A stretch of 64,000 nucleotides of DNA from Novosphingopyxis baekryungensis DSM 16222 (GCF_000420305.1 NZ_ATUR01000006.1:62001-126000); one strand, 5' to 3'; positions 8,210 to 19,247 are shown, counted from the stretch's first letter. The notes: a model not told the origin generated them from the sequence alone. Numbers and translations are program-made.

Positions 8210-9646
8210 GTGAAGCACGAGATCATCCAGACCCTGTCCGCAGGGGCATTGGAACAGCTGCCCGCGCAATGCGGCAAGGTCACGATCCATTCCAGCGATG
8301 TTGCGGGCATCGTGCAGTCGGTCATCGGATCGTCGGCGCGCCTGCGCAACGACCATCGCGCCTTGATGGAAACGGTGGATTCGCTGGACATGGACCAGCA
8401 TCAGGTGGTGAGCGCCAGCGACGAGGCGCGGCTTCTGTCCGCCCGCGCGCGCGAACGCCTGGGGGAGGGCACCGATCTCATCCGCTCCTCGCTGGACCAT
8501 ATCGAAGGCCTGCTGGCGCTGGTGGAAGCGCTTGGCGAGCATGTGACCGGATTTGCGGGCGCGATGAACCAGGTCAAGCGCAGCGCCCAAACGATCGACA
8601 ATATCGCGCGCACCACCAACATGCTGGCGCTCAACGCCGCGATCGAGGCGGAAAAGGCGGGAGACGCCGGGGCCACCTTTGCCGTGGTCGCCAATGAAGT
8701 GAAGGAACTGGCCCGCGGCACGCGCAGCGCCACCGACGAGATCAACCGCACGATCGAATCGCTGGGCGCCGAAGCGGCGCAGGTGATCGCCAAGATCGAG
8801 CATGGCACCAAGTCCAGCGGCGATGTGCAACAGGCGATCGGGCGCATCGACGAGACCCTGACCGGCGTGACCGACCTCGTGCTCCAGGTGGATCTGCAGA
8901 ATGACGACATCGTGCAGGCCACCGGCAAGATCAGCGGGCATATCAAAGAGGTGCGCGGCGTGTTGAACACGTTCGACGCCACGGCCGAGGCGAACAACAA
9001 CAAGCTGGCCGGCGCGCATGGCAAGGTGACCGATCTGGAGATGACCGCCAACGGCATGTTCGATATCATCGTCAAGGCCGGCCTGTCCCCGGACGATGCA
9101 CAGATGGTCACCGTCGCGCAGGACGGGGCCGCACAGGCCGTGAAACTGGCCGAGCATGCGCTGGCGAGCGGCATGCTGACACGCGGCCAGCTGTTCGATA
9201 CCAATTATCAGAAGATCGAGGGCAGCAATCCTGCGCGTTTCCGCACGGGGCTGAGCGATTGGGCGCATGCGCATTGGCGGCCGCTGCTGGACAAGATCAG
9301 CGCGCAGGACAGCCAGATCATGGCCTCCGCCTGTACCGACCGGAACGGCTTCCTGCCGACGCATCTGACCGAGCGGTCACGCCAGCCCAATGGCGATCTG
9401 GCGCATGACACCGAATTCTGCCGCGACGGGCGGATCATCTACCTGCCGATGGACGTAAAGGCCAAGGCGAGCACGCACGACTATACCATGGCCGTCTACC
9501 GCCAGGAGGGCGACGGGAAGGACTATGTCATCGTGCGCAACGTCTATGTTCCGCTGATCATCGACGGCACACGATGGGGCGATTTCGAGGTGGCCTACGC
9601 GTTCAAGAGCGACGACGCCCGCCTGCTGCTGCGCGGCGCGGCCTAG
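8210..9646 (+). CDS. Soluble methyl-accepting chemotaxis protein with C-terminal sensor domain
   Basis: 478 residues with no membrane segment. Residues of about 60-270 form the coiled-coil signalling region, including NIARTTNMLALNAAIEAEKAG and FAVVANEVKELARG, the hairpin tip that contacts CheA and CheW. The C-terminal 150 residues (LFDTNYQKIEGSNPARF, HDTEFCRDGRIIYLPMD, TMAVYRQEGDGKDYVIV) look like a Cache-type or other small-ligand sensor placed after, not before, the signalling tip. The start is GTG at 8210, with GAAGGA 9 bases upstream. No che genes are in the window, so it must signal to a distant array. It lies between the two halves of a MoxR/VWA pair. Confidence 0.85.
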   Translation: MKHEIIQTLSAGALEQLPAQCGKVTIHSSDVAGIVQSVIGSSARLRNDHRALMETVDSLDMDQHQVVSASDEARLLSARARERLGEGTDLIRSSLDHIEGLLALVEALGEHVTGFAGAMNQVKRSAQTIDNIARTTNMLALNAAIEAEKAGDAGATFAVVANEVKELARGTRSATDEINRTIESLGAEAAQVIAKIEHGTKSSGDVQQAIGRIDETLTGVTDLVLQVDLQNDDIVQATGKISGHIKEVRGVLNTFDATAEANNNKLAGAHGKVTDLEMTANGMFDIIVKAGLSPDDAQMVTVAQDGAAQAVKLAEHALASGMLTRGQLFDTNYQKIEGSNPARFRTGLSDWAHAHWRPLLDKISAQDSQIMASACTDRNGFLPTHLTERSRQPNGDLAHDTEFCRDGRIIYLPMDVKAKASTHDYTMAVYRQEGDGKDYVIVRNVYVPLIIDGTRWGDFEVAYAFKSDDARLLLRGAA

Positions 9647-9653
9647 GCCTCGC

Positions 9654-10499
9654 TCAGCCGCCCTGGCGGCGGGCCATAAAGGCCAGCCGTTCGAACAGCA
9701 TGATGTCCTGCTCATTCTTGAGCAACGCGCCATGCAGCGGCGGGATGGCCTTGGTCGGGTCCTTGTTCTGCAGCACGTCGATCGGCATGTCCTCGTGCAG
9801 GATCAGCTTCAGCCAATCGAGCAGCTCGCTCGTCGACGGCTTCTTTTTCAGGCCCGGTACGTCGCGCACTTCATAGAAGATATCCATGGCCTTGCTGACC
9901 AGGATCTTCTGGATATCCGGGAAATGGACATCGATGATCGCCTGCATCGTCTCGCGATCGGGAAATTTGATATAGTGGAAGAAACAGCGGCGCAGAAAGG
10001 CGTCGGGCAGTTCCTTTTCATTGTTCGACGTGATGATGACGATCGGCCGTTCCACCGCCTTCACCGTCTCGCCGGTTTCATAGACATGGAATTCCATGCG
10101 ATCGAGCTCCTGCAGCAGATCGTTGGGAAATTCGATATCCGCCTTGTCGATCTCGTCGATCAGCAGCACCGGAAGCTCGGGCGCGGTGAACGCTTCCCAC
10201 AGCTTGCCGCGCTTGATGTAGTTCGAGATGTCGTGGACACGCTCTTCGCCAAGCTGGCCATCGCGCAGGCGGGCCACGGCATCATATTCATACAGGCCCT
10301 GATGCGCCTTGGTGGTGGATTTGATGTTCCACTCGATCAGCGGCGCGCCCATGGCCTTGGCCACTTCGGCGGCCAGCACGGTCTTACCGGTGCCGGGCTC
10401 TCCCTTGATCAGCAGCGGACGGCGCAGCGTTGCCGCCGCGTTGACGGCCACTTTCAAATCGTCGGTGGCTACATAATCCTTCGTGCCGTCAAACCGCAT
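9654..10499 (-). CDS. MoxR-family AAA+ ATPase
   Basis: 281 residues. Walker A is GEPGTGKT at 33-40 and Walker B LLIDEIDKAD at about 112-121; a sensor asparagine sits in IITSNNEKELPDAFLRRC. MoxR ATPases act as chaperone motors with VWA-domain partners to activate or assemble other proteins. The CoxE-like VWA gene at 6898-8082 is the obvious partner. The chemoreceptor's stop lies only 7 bases from this gene's stop (convergent). The client complex cannot be read from the context. Confidence 0.92.
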   Translation of the reverse strand: MRFDGTKDYVATDDLKVAVNAAATLRRPLLIKGEPGTGKTVLAAEVAKAMGAPLIEWNIKSTTKAHQGLYEYDAVARLRDGQLGEERVHDISNYIKRGKLWEAFTAPELPVLLIDEIDKADIEFPNDLLQELDRMEFHVYETGETVKAVERPIVIITSNNEKELPDAFLRRCFFHYIKFPDRETMQAIIDVHFPDIQKILVSKAMDIFYEVRDVPGLKKKPSTSELLDWLKLILHEDMPIDVLQNKDPTKAIPPLHGALLKNEQDIMLFERLAFMARRQGG

Positions 10500-10583
10500 G
10501 GCATCCGTCCTTTATCGAGATCGTTTCCCGATCGGACTAGGGGGCGCGGCGATGGCATGCAAGCCGCGCCTTGCCGCCATGGC

Positions 10584-11246
10584 TCAACTCTGTTCGGCGC
10601 GGACCTTTGCCCTGGCATCCAGAAGACGCCACGCGCCGCGCTGCAGCTGGAACAGCTGATCGGCCCCGAACATGAACGCGCGGGCGGTCGCCGCGTCCGC
10701 ACAGATCCGGTCGGCCAGGGCTGCCGTTTCATCGGCGCGGGGCAGGGCGCAGAAGGGCGTGGTGATGCCGAGCCGGTTGGCAAGAAGATCCAGAACATCG
10801 CGCAGTGCCCACCAGTCCAGGGCAAAGGCCAGGGCCGCGCCTGCCGCGCAGCCGCGCCGCTCGGACGTGGACAGAAGCTGGAAGGACCCGCGCAGTTCCA
10901 CCGCCGCAGCCTCGCTATGATCATCCTCCGACACACCGCTCACAGGGCCGGCGGCCACGGTGAGCTGCGTCAGATATTGGCGTTCCATCGCAAAGCCATC
11001 GGCGGCCTGCACGATCCAGCTGCGCGCCGCCGGATGGGTCAGGCGGGTGGCGGCATGATCGATCACGCCCGGACGCCGGCCGTGCAAAAGGCAGAGAAAA
11101 TGGACAAGATCGGCCAGTTCGGGCGGATCGGCTTCCCGCATCAGGGCATGATAATGGGTGCAGGCGCCATGGCCATCGGCCTGCTGCATGGCCAATAGTC
11201 GCTCGCCGCCAGCATTTGCCGGCCTTATCGTGCGTTCAGCCTTCAT
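10584..11246 (-). CDS. Protein of unknown function, helical, 220 aa
   Basis: 220 residues, mainly helical, with no signal peptide or membrane segment. Visible features are HYHALMREADPPELADLVHF, LLHGRRPGVIDHAA, AADGFAMERQYLTQLTVAAG and a closing region with FALDWWALRDVLDLLA. I do not recognise a catalytic motif with confidence; it resembles an uncharacterised protein kept next to MoxR and rpoD in sphingomonads. Codon use looks like that of its neighbours, so it is probably a genuine resident gene. The 180 bases between it and the rpoD stop hold nothing I can name. Confidence 0.6.
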   Translation of the reverse strand: MKAERTIRPANAGGERLLAMQQADGHGACTHYHALMREADPPELADLVHFLCLLHGRRPGVIDHAATRLTHPAARSWIVQAADGFAMERQYLTQLTVAAGPVSGVSEDDHSEAAAVELRGSFQLLSTSERRGCAAGAALAFALDWWALRDVLDLLANRLGITTPFCALPRADETAALADRICADAATARAFMFGADQLFQLQRGAWRLLDARAKVRAEQS

Positions 11247-11426
11247 GAAATTCGCTGCTCCCGCCGTGTCGATTGACCGGCGAAATCGCCTGCCATGCCG
11301 ATGGGAACTTGATAGGTCGCAATGCTGAAGAGCTGGTTACTGCCAGCAGGGCGCAAAGCACCCCGCCGGCATATATTTAGGCAAGTCTGTGGAAGACTGG
11401 TTGAAAGCCTGTGGAAATCTTGCGGA

Positions 11427-13469
<2,043 letters not shown>

Positions 13470-13505
13470 TGCTCTACTCTTTCATTTTACCGACAGGCGA
13501 AGCGA

Positions 13506-15401
13506 TTAAAAATCTTCGTCCTGCATGAGATCCGCGAGCCGCCGGTCGAATTCTTCCCGGACGGCGCGCAGCCTTTGTTGTTCTGCATAACTATCCTCGG
13601 TCAGGTTCGTTTCCGCTGCCCGTGTCGCGCGTTCCAGCGCGGCCTCAATGGCAGGACGTTCGACCATAACGCGAATAGCTTCGCACAAATCCCGTTTTGC
13701 CCGTTCCTCGTCCCCCGATGGGGCCGCACCGGGCGCCGCCTGCCGATTGAATGAGAAGATCAGCGGTTCGACCCCGTTCGGTCCATGCGCTCTATTATAC
13801 AACTCAGCTGTGGTTGATATGGGATAACCCCCCTCTGGATCAAGCCCTTTAGATGGTGCGGGCGTGCCGGAAAGCATCGTATCGAGCCGCTGCGCCAGAT
13901 CCGTGTCGACGGGATGATAATCGCTGAGCATTTCGAAATGGGTGTTGGCGATGTCGGGAAAACGCTCCAGCCCGGCAATCACCGCGCGGGTGATGCTGTG
14001 ATCGAAACTGGCGGTGTTCAGGCCTTTGAGCGCAGCCGATGCGGGCGGAATGGGGGGCTTCCACTGGCCGCCGCGTTGCTGGCCGCGCCCACGCCCGACG
14101 AACTTCCCGCCGCCATAGCCGCCCCCTGCATAGCGCTTCGGCGCGCGCGCGAAGAGCGTATCGATCCGCTCACGAAAGGCATCGTTATAATGATGGCGAA
14201 TGTCGTCATCGCCGATGGTGCGGACATGCTCGTTCAGGCGCGCCTTCAGGGCGGCGCGCTGCTCGGGCGTGCTGAGCGGAGCGGCGGCGCGTTCATGGTT
14301 CCACAGGCGCTCGACCAGCGGTTCGGCCCGTTCCAGCAGCTCGGCAAAGGCGCGCGGCCCGGCGCTGCGCAGCAGATCGTCCGGGTCCTGACCGGCGGGC
14401 AGGGTGGCAAAGGCCAGGCTGTGGCCGGGCCGCAGCAGCGGCAGCGCGCGAGATGCGGCGCGCATGGCGGCGCGCTGGCCGGCCGAATCGCCATCGAAGC
14501 ACAAGATCGGGCATTCCACCTGCTTCCACAGCATCTCGATCTGCGTTTCGGTGAGCGCAGTGCCCAGCGGCGCGACGACATCGTGAAAGCCCGCCTGCGC
14601 CAGCGCGATGGCGTCCATATAGCCTTCGACCACGATCATCCGGCCCGTCTGGCGTCCGGCAGGCGCGGCCTTGTCCAGATTGTAGAGCGTGCGGCCCTTG
14701 TCGAACAGCGGCGTATCGGGCGAGTTCAGATATTTGGGCTCGCCATCCCCCAGCACGCGCCCACCGAAGGCGATCACGCGGCCCCGGATATCGCGGATGG
14801 GGATCATCACGCGCCCGCGGAACCGGTCATAGGGCTGCTTGCCCTCGACATCGATCAGCACCCCGGCCTCGATCAGCTGCGGTATCTCGAACCGCGACAG
14901 CTCGCGCGTCGTCCCGCCGCGCTCATCGGGCGCAAAGCCGAAGCCGAAGGCGGTCAGGGTGGCAGGCGACAAGCCGCGCTGCTCCAGATAACCGCGTGCA
15001 CCGGCGCCCTCCAGTCCGCGCAATTTCTCGGCATAGCGCTCCTGCGCTGCCTCCATCACATCATGCAGGCTCGCGCGTTTTTCCGCGCGCCGGGCGGCCT
15101 GCGGATCGGGCGCAGGCACGTCCATGCCAGCCTCATCCGCCAGCGCTTTGACCGCATCCATGAAGTCGAGCCCGCCATAATCGATCATCCAGTCGATCGC
15201 GCTGCCATGCTTCTGGCAGCCGAAGCAGTGATAGAAGCCCTTTTCCTCGCTCACCGTGAAGCTGGGCGACTTCTCGTTATGGAACGGGCAGCAGGCTTTA
15301 TATTCGCGCCCCGCCTTGGTCAGCTTGATGCTGCGCCCGATCAGCGATGACAGGCTGGTACGGTCCTTGAGCTGATCCAGCCATTGCGGGGAAAGCGACA
15401 T
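13506..15401 (-). CDS. dnaG: DNA primase DnaG
   Basis: 631 residues. The N-terminal CHC2 zinc-binding domain shows C38, H41, C59 and C62 (CPFH...CFGC). The TOPRIM catalytic core contains the EGYMDAIAL motif and the DGDSAGQRAA motif. The C-terminal region is a divergent helicase-binding domain. It synthesises the RNA primers for chromosome replication. It is followed after 36 bases by rpoD and probably shares a transcript with it. Confidence 0.97.
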   Translation of the reverse strand: MSLSPQWLDQLKDRTSLSSLIGRSIKLTKAGREYKACCPFHNEKSPSFTVSEEKGFYHCFGCQKHGSAIDWMIDYGGLDFMDAVKALADEAGMDVPAPDPQAARRAEKRASLHDVMEAAQERYAEKLRGLEGAGARGYLEQRGLSPATLTAFGFGFAPDERGGTTRELSRFEIPQLIEAGVLIDVEGKQPYDRFRGRVMIPIRDIRGRVIAFGGRVLGDGEPKYLNSPDTPLFDKGRTLYNLDKAAPAGRQTGRMIVVEGYMDAIALAQAGFHDVVAPLGTALTETQIEMLWKQVECPILCFDGDSAGQRAAMRAASRALPLLRPGHSLAFATLPAGQDPDDLLRSAGPRAFAELLERAEPLVERLWNHERAAAPLSTPEQRAALKARLNEHVRTIGDDDIRHHYNDAFRERIDTLFARAPKRYAGGGYGGGKFVGRGRGQQRGGQWKPPIPPASAALKGLNTASFDHSITRAVIAGLERFPDIANTHFEMLSDYHPVDTDLAQRLDTMLSGTPAPSKGLDPEGGYPISTTAELYNRAHGPNGVEPLIFSFNRQAAPGAAPSGDEERAKRDLCEAIRVMVERPAIEAALERATRAAETNLTEDSYAEQQRLRAVREEFDRRLADLMQDEDF

Positions 15402-15459
15402 CAGGCAGCAACCTGCAAACTGCTATTGCGGAGAAAAGCGGACAACATGGCCCGCCGTG

Positions 15460-15547
15460 CCGTTGGCCCCGAGCGAAGTCGAGGGGGCATTCCATTACAT
15501 GCAAGGGTCTGGACAGGCGCGGCTTCAACCTCGCTTGGCACGAATGG
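15460..15547. repeat. REP-like intergenic inverted repeat, copy 1
   Basis: Two imperfectly inverted arms (15460-15484, containing CCGAGCGAAGTCGAGG, and 15523-15547, containing CCTCGCTTGGCACGAATGG) match at roughly 17 of 25 positions around a 38-base centre. Related hairpin-type intergenic repeats built on CGAGCGAAGTCGAGG are common in sphingomonads. This copy fills most of the gap between dnaG and the GIY-YIG gene; a related copy lies on that gene's other side. Confidence 0.6.
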
Positions 15548-15583
15548 TGAGTCGATAGGGGAGCTTGCTTGGCAAATCGTCAT

Positions 15584-15901
15584 TCAAGCGCCTCCTTTTT
15601 TTGCAAATCGCACCGCTCGTTCCTTCGGAGGAACTGCGTGAAACGACACATCCTTCCAGTCACCTCGGATCAGCGCCTGCTTCTTCGCGCGCGACCAGTT
15701 CTTGATCTGCAACTCCGCCGCCAGCGCTTCGTGCCGATGGGCAAAGTCCTGCGCCCAAACCAGCGTTACAGGCAGGCGCCGGGCGGTGAAGCGGCAATAG
15801 CCGCCATGATGGTGTTCGGCCATGCGGCGTTCCAGATCATCGGTGTGGCCGGTATAATAGCGGTCGTCCGAACAGTGCAGGATGTAGGTCCAGAACGCCA
15901 T
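15584..15901 (-). CDS. GIY-YIG nuclease-domain protein (UPF0213/YhbQ type)
   Basis: 105 residues. The opening TYILHCSDDRYYTGHTDDL supplies the GIY-YIG-type core (YIL...YTG), with R25/R26 and H30/H31 following in LERRMAEHHHGG. Single-domain proteins of this type are structure-specific or uncharacterised DNA nucleases; E. coli YhbQ is the nearest named type. The gene stands alone between two REP-like repeats. The C-terminus (AKKQALIRGDWKDVSFHAV) is typical of the sphingomonad members I know. The biological role is not established. Confidence 0.85.
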   Translation of the reverse strand: MAFWTYILHCSDDRYYTGHTDDLERRMAEHHHGGYCRFTARRLPVTLVWAQDFAHRHEALAAELQIKNWSRAKKQALIRGDWKDVSFHAVPPKERAVRFAKKGGA

Positions 15902-15960
15902 CGCATCAGGATGCTACGGCGGCGGGTTTGAGTCGAGTCCTTGGATCGGGCCTTAGCTCT

Positions 15961-16047
15961 CCTGAGCGTAGCCGAGGGATCAAGGGGCTATCGATCGAAC
16001 GCCAGGATTCGAACGAACGATGCCTCGACTACGCTCGGCACGAACGG
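15961..16047. repeat. REP-like intergenic inverted repeat, copy 2
   Basis: Arms CCTGAGCGTAGCCGAGGGAT (15961-15980) and a matching inverted arm at about 16019-16047 (containing CCTCGACTACGCTCGGCACG) match at about 17 of 20 positions. The right arm resembles that of copy 1 (CTCG.TTGGCACGAATGG against CTCGGCACGAACGG). Together the two copies bracket the GIY-YIG gene. A half-copy-like GGCTGAGGATAGCCGAGG lies near 61322. Confidence 0.6.
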
Positions 16048-16093
16048 GGGGCGGGGCTTGAATGAAGAGGACAGGTGGTCTTTCGGACCGGGT

Positions 16094-16810
16094 TCAATCG
16101 CATCCCGCTTTTGCACCATCCGCTGCCGCTGCAGGAAACGGTCCCGCCCCTGTTGCGCTATACCCATCCGCTTCGAAACCATAGGCCTTGGCCGGGCCCT
16201 TGGGCGGTTTGGTGGATTTCCAGAAAAACGTCACCGGCTCGCCAGTGCCCCAGGTTTCCCCGGTGGCGACCTCCCAGATCAGCATGCCGCCCTGACAGCT
16301 GATCGTGAAGGTGCCGTCCGGTCCCAGCGCGGCGCGCGCCTGTTCGAGCGAATAGCCTGCCTGCCCGGCAAAGCCGTCCGCCGGCATGGTCATGCGGAAG
16401 GTGACCGATTTCTCGACCCGTTTCACCGTTTCCGGCTGCGCCATCGCATCGTCGTTCGGCTTGTCCACGCCGGGCGTCACGATGTGCACGAACGTGTAGA
16501 CGGTGCCGTCCGGCAGGCTTGCCGGATCGCAGCTGTCGATATTGGACGGGCAGGCGACATAGCTTTCGATATCGCCGAGCGCGGTGCCGTCTGCAGTGGC
16601 CAGCGATCCTTCGACCTCCGGCCCGGCAGGCCCCTGGATGCGCGCACCCAGCTGCTCGCGGGCGAAATCCTCGGCATTGACGGGCACGCCGGCCGGTGCA
16701 GCGGCGGCGTCTGCGGCCTCGTCCTGCTCGGCAGGCACCACCTCTTCCTCATTGGCGCAGGCACTCAGCGACAGGCCGAGCGCCAGGGCGGACAGCGCAA
16801 GCCGCCGCAT
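16094..16810 (-). CDS. Predicted lipoprotein of unknown function
   Basis: 238 residues. A lipoprotein signal peptide ends in the lipobox LSAC, with C18 as the lipidated residue. An Ala/Glu-rich linker follows (VVPAEQDEAADAAAAPAG) and then a globular domain containing four further cysteines. No enzymatic motif is visible. The start ATG overlaps the stop of the upstream yqeY gene by one base (TGATG), so the two are co-translated. Probable location is the inner or outer membrane, periplasmic side. Confidence 0.75.
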   Translation of the reverse strand: MRRLALSALALGLSLSACANEEEVVPAEQDEAADAAAAPAGVPVNAEDFAREQLGARIQGPAGPEVEGSLATADGTALGDIESYVACPSNIDSCDPASLPDGTVYTFVHIVTPGVDKPNDDAMAQPETVKRVEKSVTFRMTMPADGFAGQAGYSLEQARAALGPDGTFTISCQGGMLIWEVATGETWGTGEPVTFFWKSTKPPKGPAKAYGFEADGYSATGAGPFPAAAADGAKAGCD

Positions 16811-17259
16811 CAGGACAGGCTCGCTTTGACCAGCGCGCTGGCCTTGCTCATGTCCAGCTCGGTCGCGTGGCGGCTTTTCAGCTCGGCCATCACCTTGCCC
16901 ATATCCTTCATGCCCTCGGCACCGAAATCGGCCTTCACCTGTTCGATCGCGGCCATGGTCGCCGCATCGTCCATCTGCGCGGGCAGGAACTGCTCGATCA
17001 CCTCCAGCTCGCTGCGTTCGGCGGCGGCCAGCTCGGTGCGGCCACCGTCATCGAACATCTGGATCGATTCGCGGCGCTGCTTGGCCATCTTCTGCAGGGT
17101 ATCGATCACCATCGCATCATCGTCGCCCGCATCCTTGCCGCGCATCTCGATATCGCGATCCTTGATCTTGGCCAGCATCAGGCGGACGGCGGCAAGACGC
17201 TGCTTGTCGCCGCCTTTCATGGCAGCAATCTGGGCGGCCTTCAGCTGATCGCGAATCAT
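16810..17259 (-). CDS. GatB/YqeY domain protein
   Basis: 149 residues, the normal length for free-standing YqeY. The opening MIRDQLKAAQIAAMKGGDKQ and the central DMGKVMAELKSRHATELDMS are family features. The domain matches the tRNA-binding tail of the GatB amidotransferase subunit, but the free protein has no firm function. It commonly sits near carAB, dnaG and rpoD in Alphaproteobacteria, as here. It is divergent from carA across 174 bases. Confidence 0.9.
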   Translation of the reverse strand: MIRDQLKAAQIAAMKGGDKQRLAAVRLMLAKIKDRDIEMRGKDAGDDDAMVIDTLQKMAKQRRESIQMFDDGGRTELAAAERSELEVIEQFLPAQMDDAATMAAIEQVKADFGAEGMKDMGKVMAELKSRHATELDMSKASALVKASLS

Positions 17260-17433
17260 GGTCTCTCCGGGGGCATGTTTTGGGAAATAAAGGACCGCTA
17301 TAGCGGCAACATTGCGGCTTTCATAGATTGACCGTGCGGCCCGCGCGGTTGTAGCTCACCCCTCAGTCCGGCGGCGTGTGATGCGCGGCCAACGCACCCC
17401 TGCGCTGAACCCAAACAAGGGATGATTTTCGCC

Positions 17434-18597
17434 ATGTCCGACACCGGCATTCCCGATGCACCGCCCGGCGCCACGGGCCTGCTGTTGCTGTCCAATGGCC
17501 GCGCGATCTGGGGCAAAGGCTTCGGCGCAGAGGGCATGCGCGTGGGCGAGCTGTGCTTCAACACCGCCATGACCGGCTATCAGGAAGTGATGACCGATCC
17601 CAGCTATGCCGGGCAGATCATCAATTTTACCTTCCCGCATATCGGCAATGTCGGCGCGAACGAGGAAGATCAGGAGGCGGACCGCGCCCATGCGCTCGGC
17701 TGTCTGGTGCGCGAGGATGTGACCGCGCCCAGCAATTTCCGCGAGCAGGCGCGCTTCGATGCGTGGATGGCGGCCGAGGGCCTGATCGGCCTGTCCGGCA
17801 TCGACACGCGCGCGCTCACCCGGCTGATCCGCCGCGAAGGCGCGCCCGGCGCGGTGATCGCCCATAGCGCCAGCGGCATGTTCGACCGGGACGCGCTGCG
17901 CGATGCGTTGGCCGAGTGGACCGGGCTGGAAGGCCAGGACCTGGCGTCCGAGGTGACCGGCGAGGAAACCCATTTGTGGGACCGCGGCGGCACGTGGGAA
18001 CTGGGGCAAGGCTTCGGCAAGGCGGGCGAGGGGCAGCAGCCCCATGTCGTTGCCATCGATTATGGCGCCAAGAGCAACATCTTCCGCAACCTCGTTCAGG
18101 CCGGTGCCCGCGTGACCGTGGTGTCCGCGCGCGCCACGCTGGACGATATCGTGGCGCTGGAGCCGGACGGCGTGTTCCTGTCCAACGGACCGGGCGATCC
18201 CGCAGCGACCGGCGCGCATGCCGTGCCGGTGATCCAGGAACTGCTGGAACGCGACATGCCGATCTTCGGCATCTGTCTGGGCCATCAGCTGCTCGGCCTG
18301 GCGCTGGGCGCGAAGACCGCGAAAATGTTTCAGGGGCATCGCGGCGCGAACCATCCGGTCAAGCGCCTGGAAGATGGCGTGGTGGAAATCACCAGCATGA
18401 ACCACGGTTTTGCGGTGGACGGCGACACGCTGCCGGACGGCGTCACCCAGACCCATGTCAGCCTGTTCGACGGCACCAATTGCGGACTGGAGGCGAGGGG
18501 TGGGCGCGTGTTCGGCGTGCAATATCATCCCGAGGCGAGCCCGGGGCCGCAGGACAGCTTTTACCTGTTTGAGAAGTTTGTGGGGGGGTTGGCGTGA
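17434..18597 (+). CDS. carA: Carbamoyl-phosphate synthase small (glutaminase) subunit CarA
   Basis: 387 residues. It hydrolyses glutamine and channels ammonia to CarB for arginine and pyrimidine synthesis. The class I glutamine amidotransferase domain has the nucleophile cysteine in FGICLGHQLLGLALG and the catalytic His-Glu in VQYHPEASPGPQD. The N-terminal CarA domain has CFNTAMTGYQEVMTDPSYAG. I chose the ATG at 17434 over the one at 17422 because AAGG at 17417-17420 leaves a workable spacing only for the former. It overlaps the next gene by 4 bases, but that gene is not carB. Confidence 0.96.
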   Translation: MSDTGIPDAPPGATGLLLLSNGRAIWGKGFGAEGMRVGELCFNTAMTGYQEVMTDPSYAGQIINFTFPHIGNVGANEEDQEADRAHALGCLVREDVTAPSNFREQARFDAWMAAEGLIGLSGIDTRALTRLIRREGAPGAVIAHSASGMFDRDALRDALAEWTGLEGQDLASEVTGEETHLWDRGGTWELGQGFGKAGEGQQPHVVAIDYGAKSNIFRNLVQAGARVTVVSARATLDDIVALEPDGVFLSNGPGDPAATGAHAVPVIQELLERDMPIFGICLGHQLLGLALGAKTAKMFQGHRGANHPVKRLEDGVVEITSMNHGFAVDGDTLPDGVTQTHVSLFDGTNCGLEARGGRVFGVQYHPEASPGPQDSFYLFEKFVGGLA

Positions 18598-19247
18598 AAA
18601 TTAGTTTCCAAGATGCACGGCAGCTCGTTTTGACAGCTACGTATGAGAATCTAGTTTATCATGCCGAGTATGAGACGTTTCGATCAGAGGATATCCACGC
18701 GCATGTGAAAGACTTGATCGGCGCGGGATATGTTCAAAGGCTTTTAAGGGTCTTAGCCGATGAAAACTTCGTGTTAATTGACCAGTACGACGAACACTCC
18801 GCTTTGAACTACACGTTGTCAGATGAAGGGCTTCGAGCGTCTGAGGAGTTGCCATCTGTTGAAGACTTCAAATCAAGTATATTGAAGAGCCACAGAGACT
18901 CGCGCGAAGTGCCGGCAGTAGATCGCCTAGTTACTCTGGACCATAACCAGCCCGATTATGATGATATCGCCGAAGGATTAGAGAATGCGATAGAAACGGT
19001 TAAGAACGTTCAAACCAATGGTGTTGGAGCAGACCAAAAAAACTCGTTAATCGCTGGTTTGGAAGCGGCTAGAAGTCTTTGGAACGCCTTCGAATTAAAT
19101 CAAACGCAGTTCAAAATAGGCATCATCATGGCTGTAGAGCGTGCCGAAGTTGCCTTGAAGACATCATTTAGTTTAGTCAAAGGACCTCTTCTTATGGAGG
19201 CACTGAAAGCTTTTTATCACGCTGCTAAGCAGGGCGGAATTTCATAA
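18594..19247 (+). CDS. Unknown AT-rich gene inserted between carA and carB
   Basis: 217 residues from a GTG start inside the carA stop (GTGA, 4-base overlap); its TAA overlaps the carB ATG (TAATG). The N-terminal 80 residues look like a winged-helix fold ([20 protein letters not shown], then [12 protein letters not shown] and [13 protein letters not shown]). The rest is helical with no membrane segment. I recognise no family. Base composition is unlike its neighbours: the line 18601-18660 is about 42% GC, while carA and carB are far richer. It looks like a transferred gene held in an essential operon with coupling preserved at both ends. The function is unknown. Confidence 0.75.
   Translation: MKISFQDARQLVLTATYENLVYHAEYETFRSEDIHAHVKDLIGAGYVQRLLRVLADENFVLIDQYDEHSALNYTLSDEGLRASEELPSVEDFKSSILKSHRDSREVPAVDRLVTLDHNQPDYDDIAEGLENAIETVKNVQTNGVGADQKNSLIAGLEAARSLWNAFELNQTQFKIGIIMAVERAEVALKTSFSLVKGPLLMEALKAFYHAAKQGGIS

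Noticed and set aside
6754-8697. A 647-residue plus-strand frame crossing the VWA gene and the chemoreceptor start
   Set aside because: It spans the rhodopsin end, a strong terminator and an antisense gene, and resembles the out-of-frame shadows typical of high-GC DNA.
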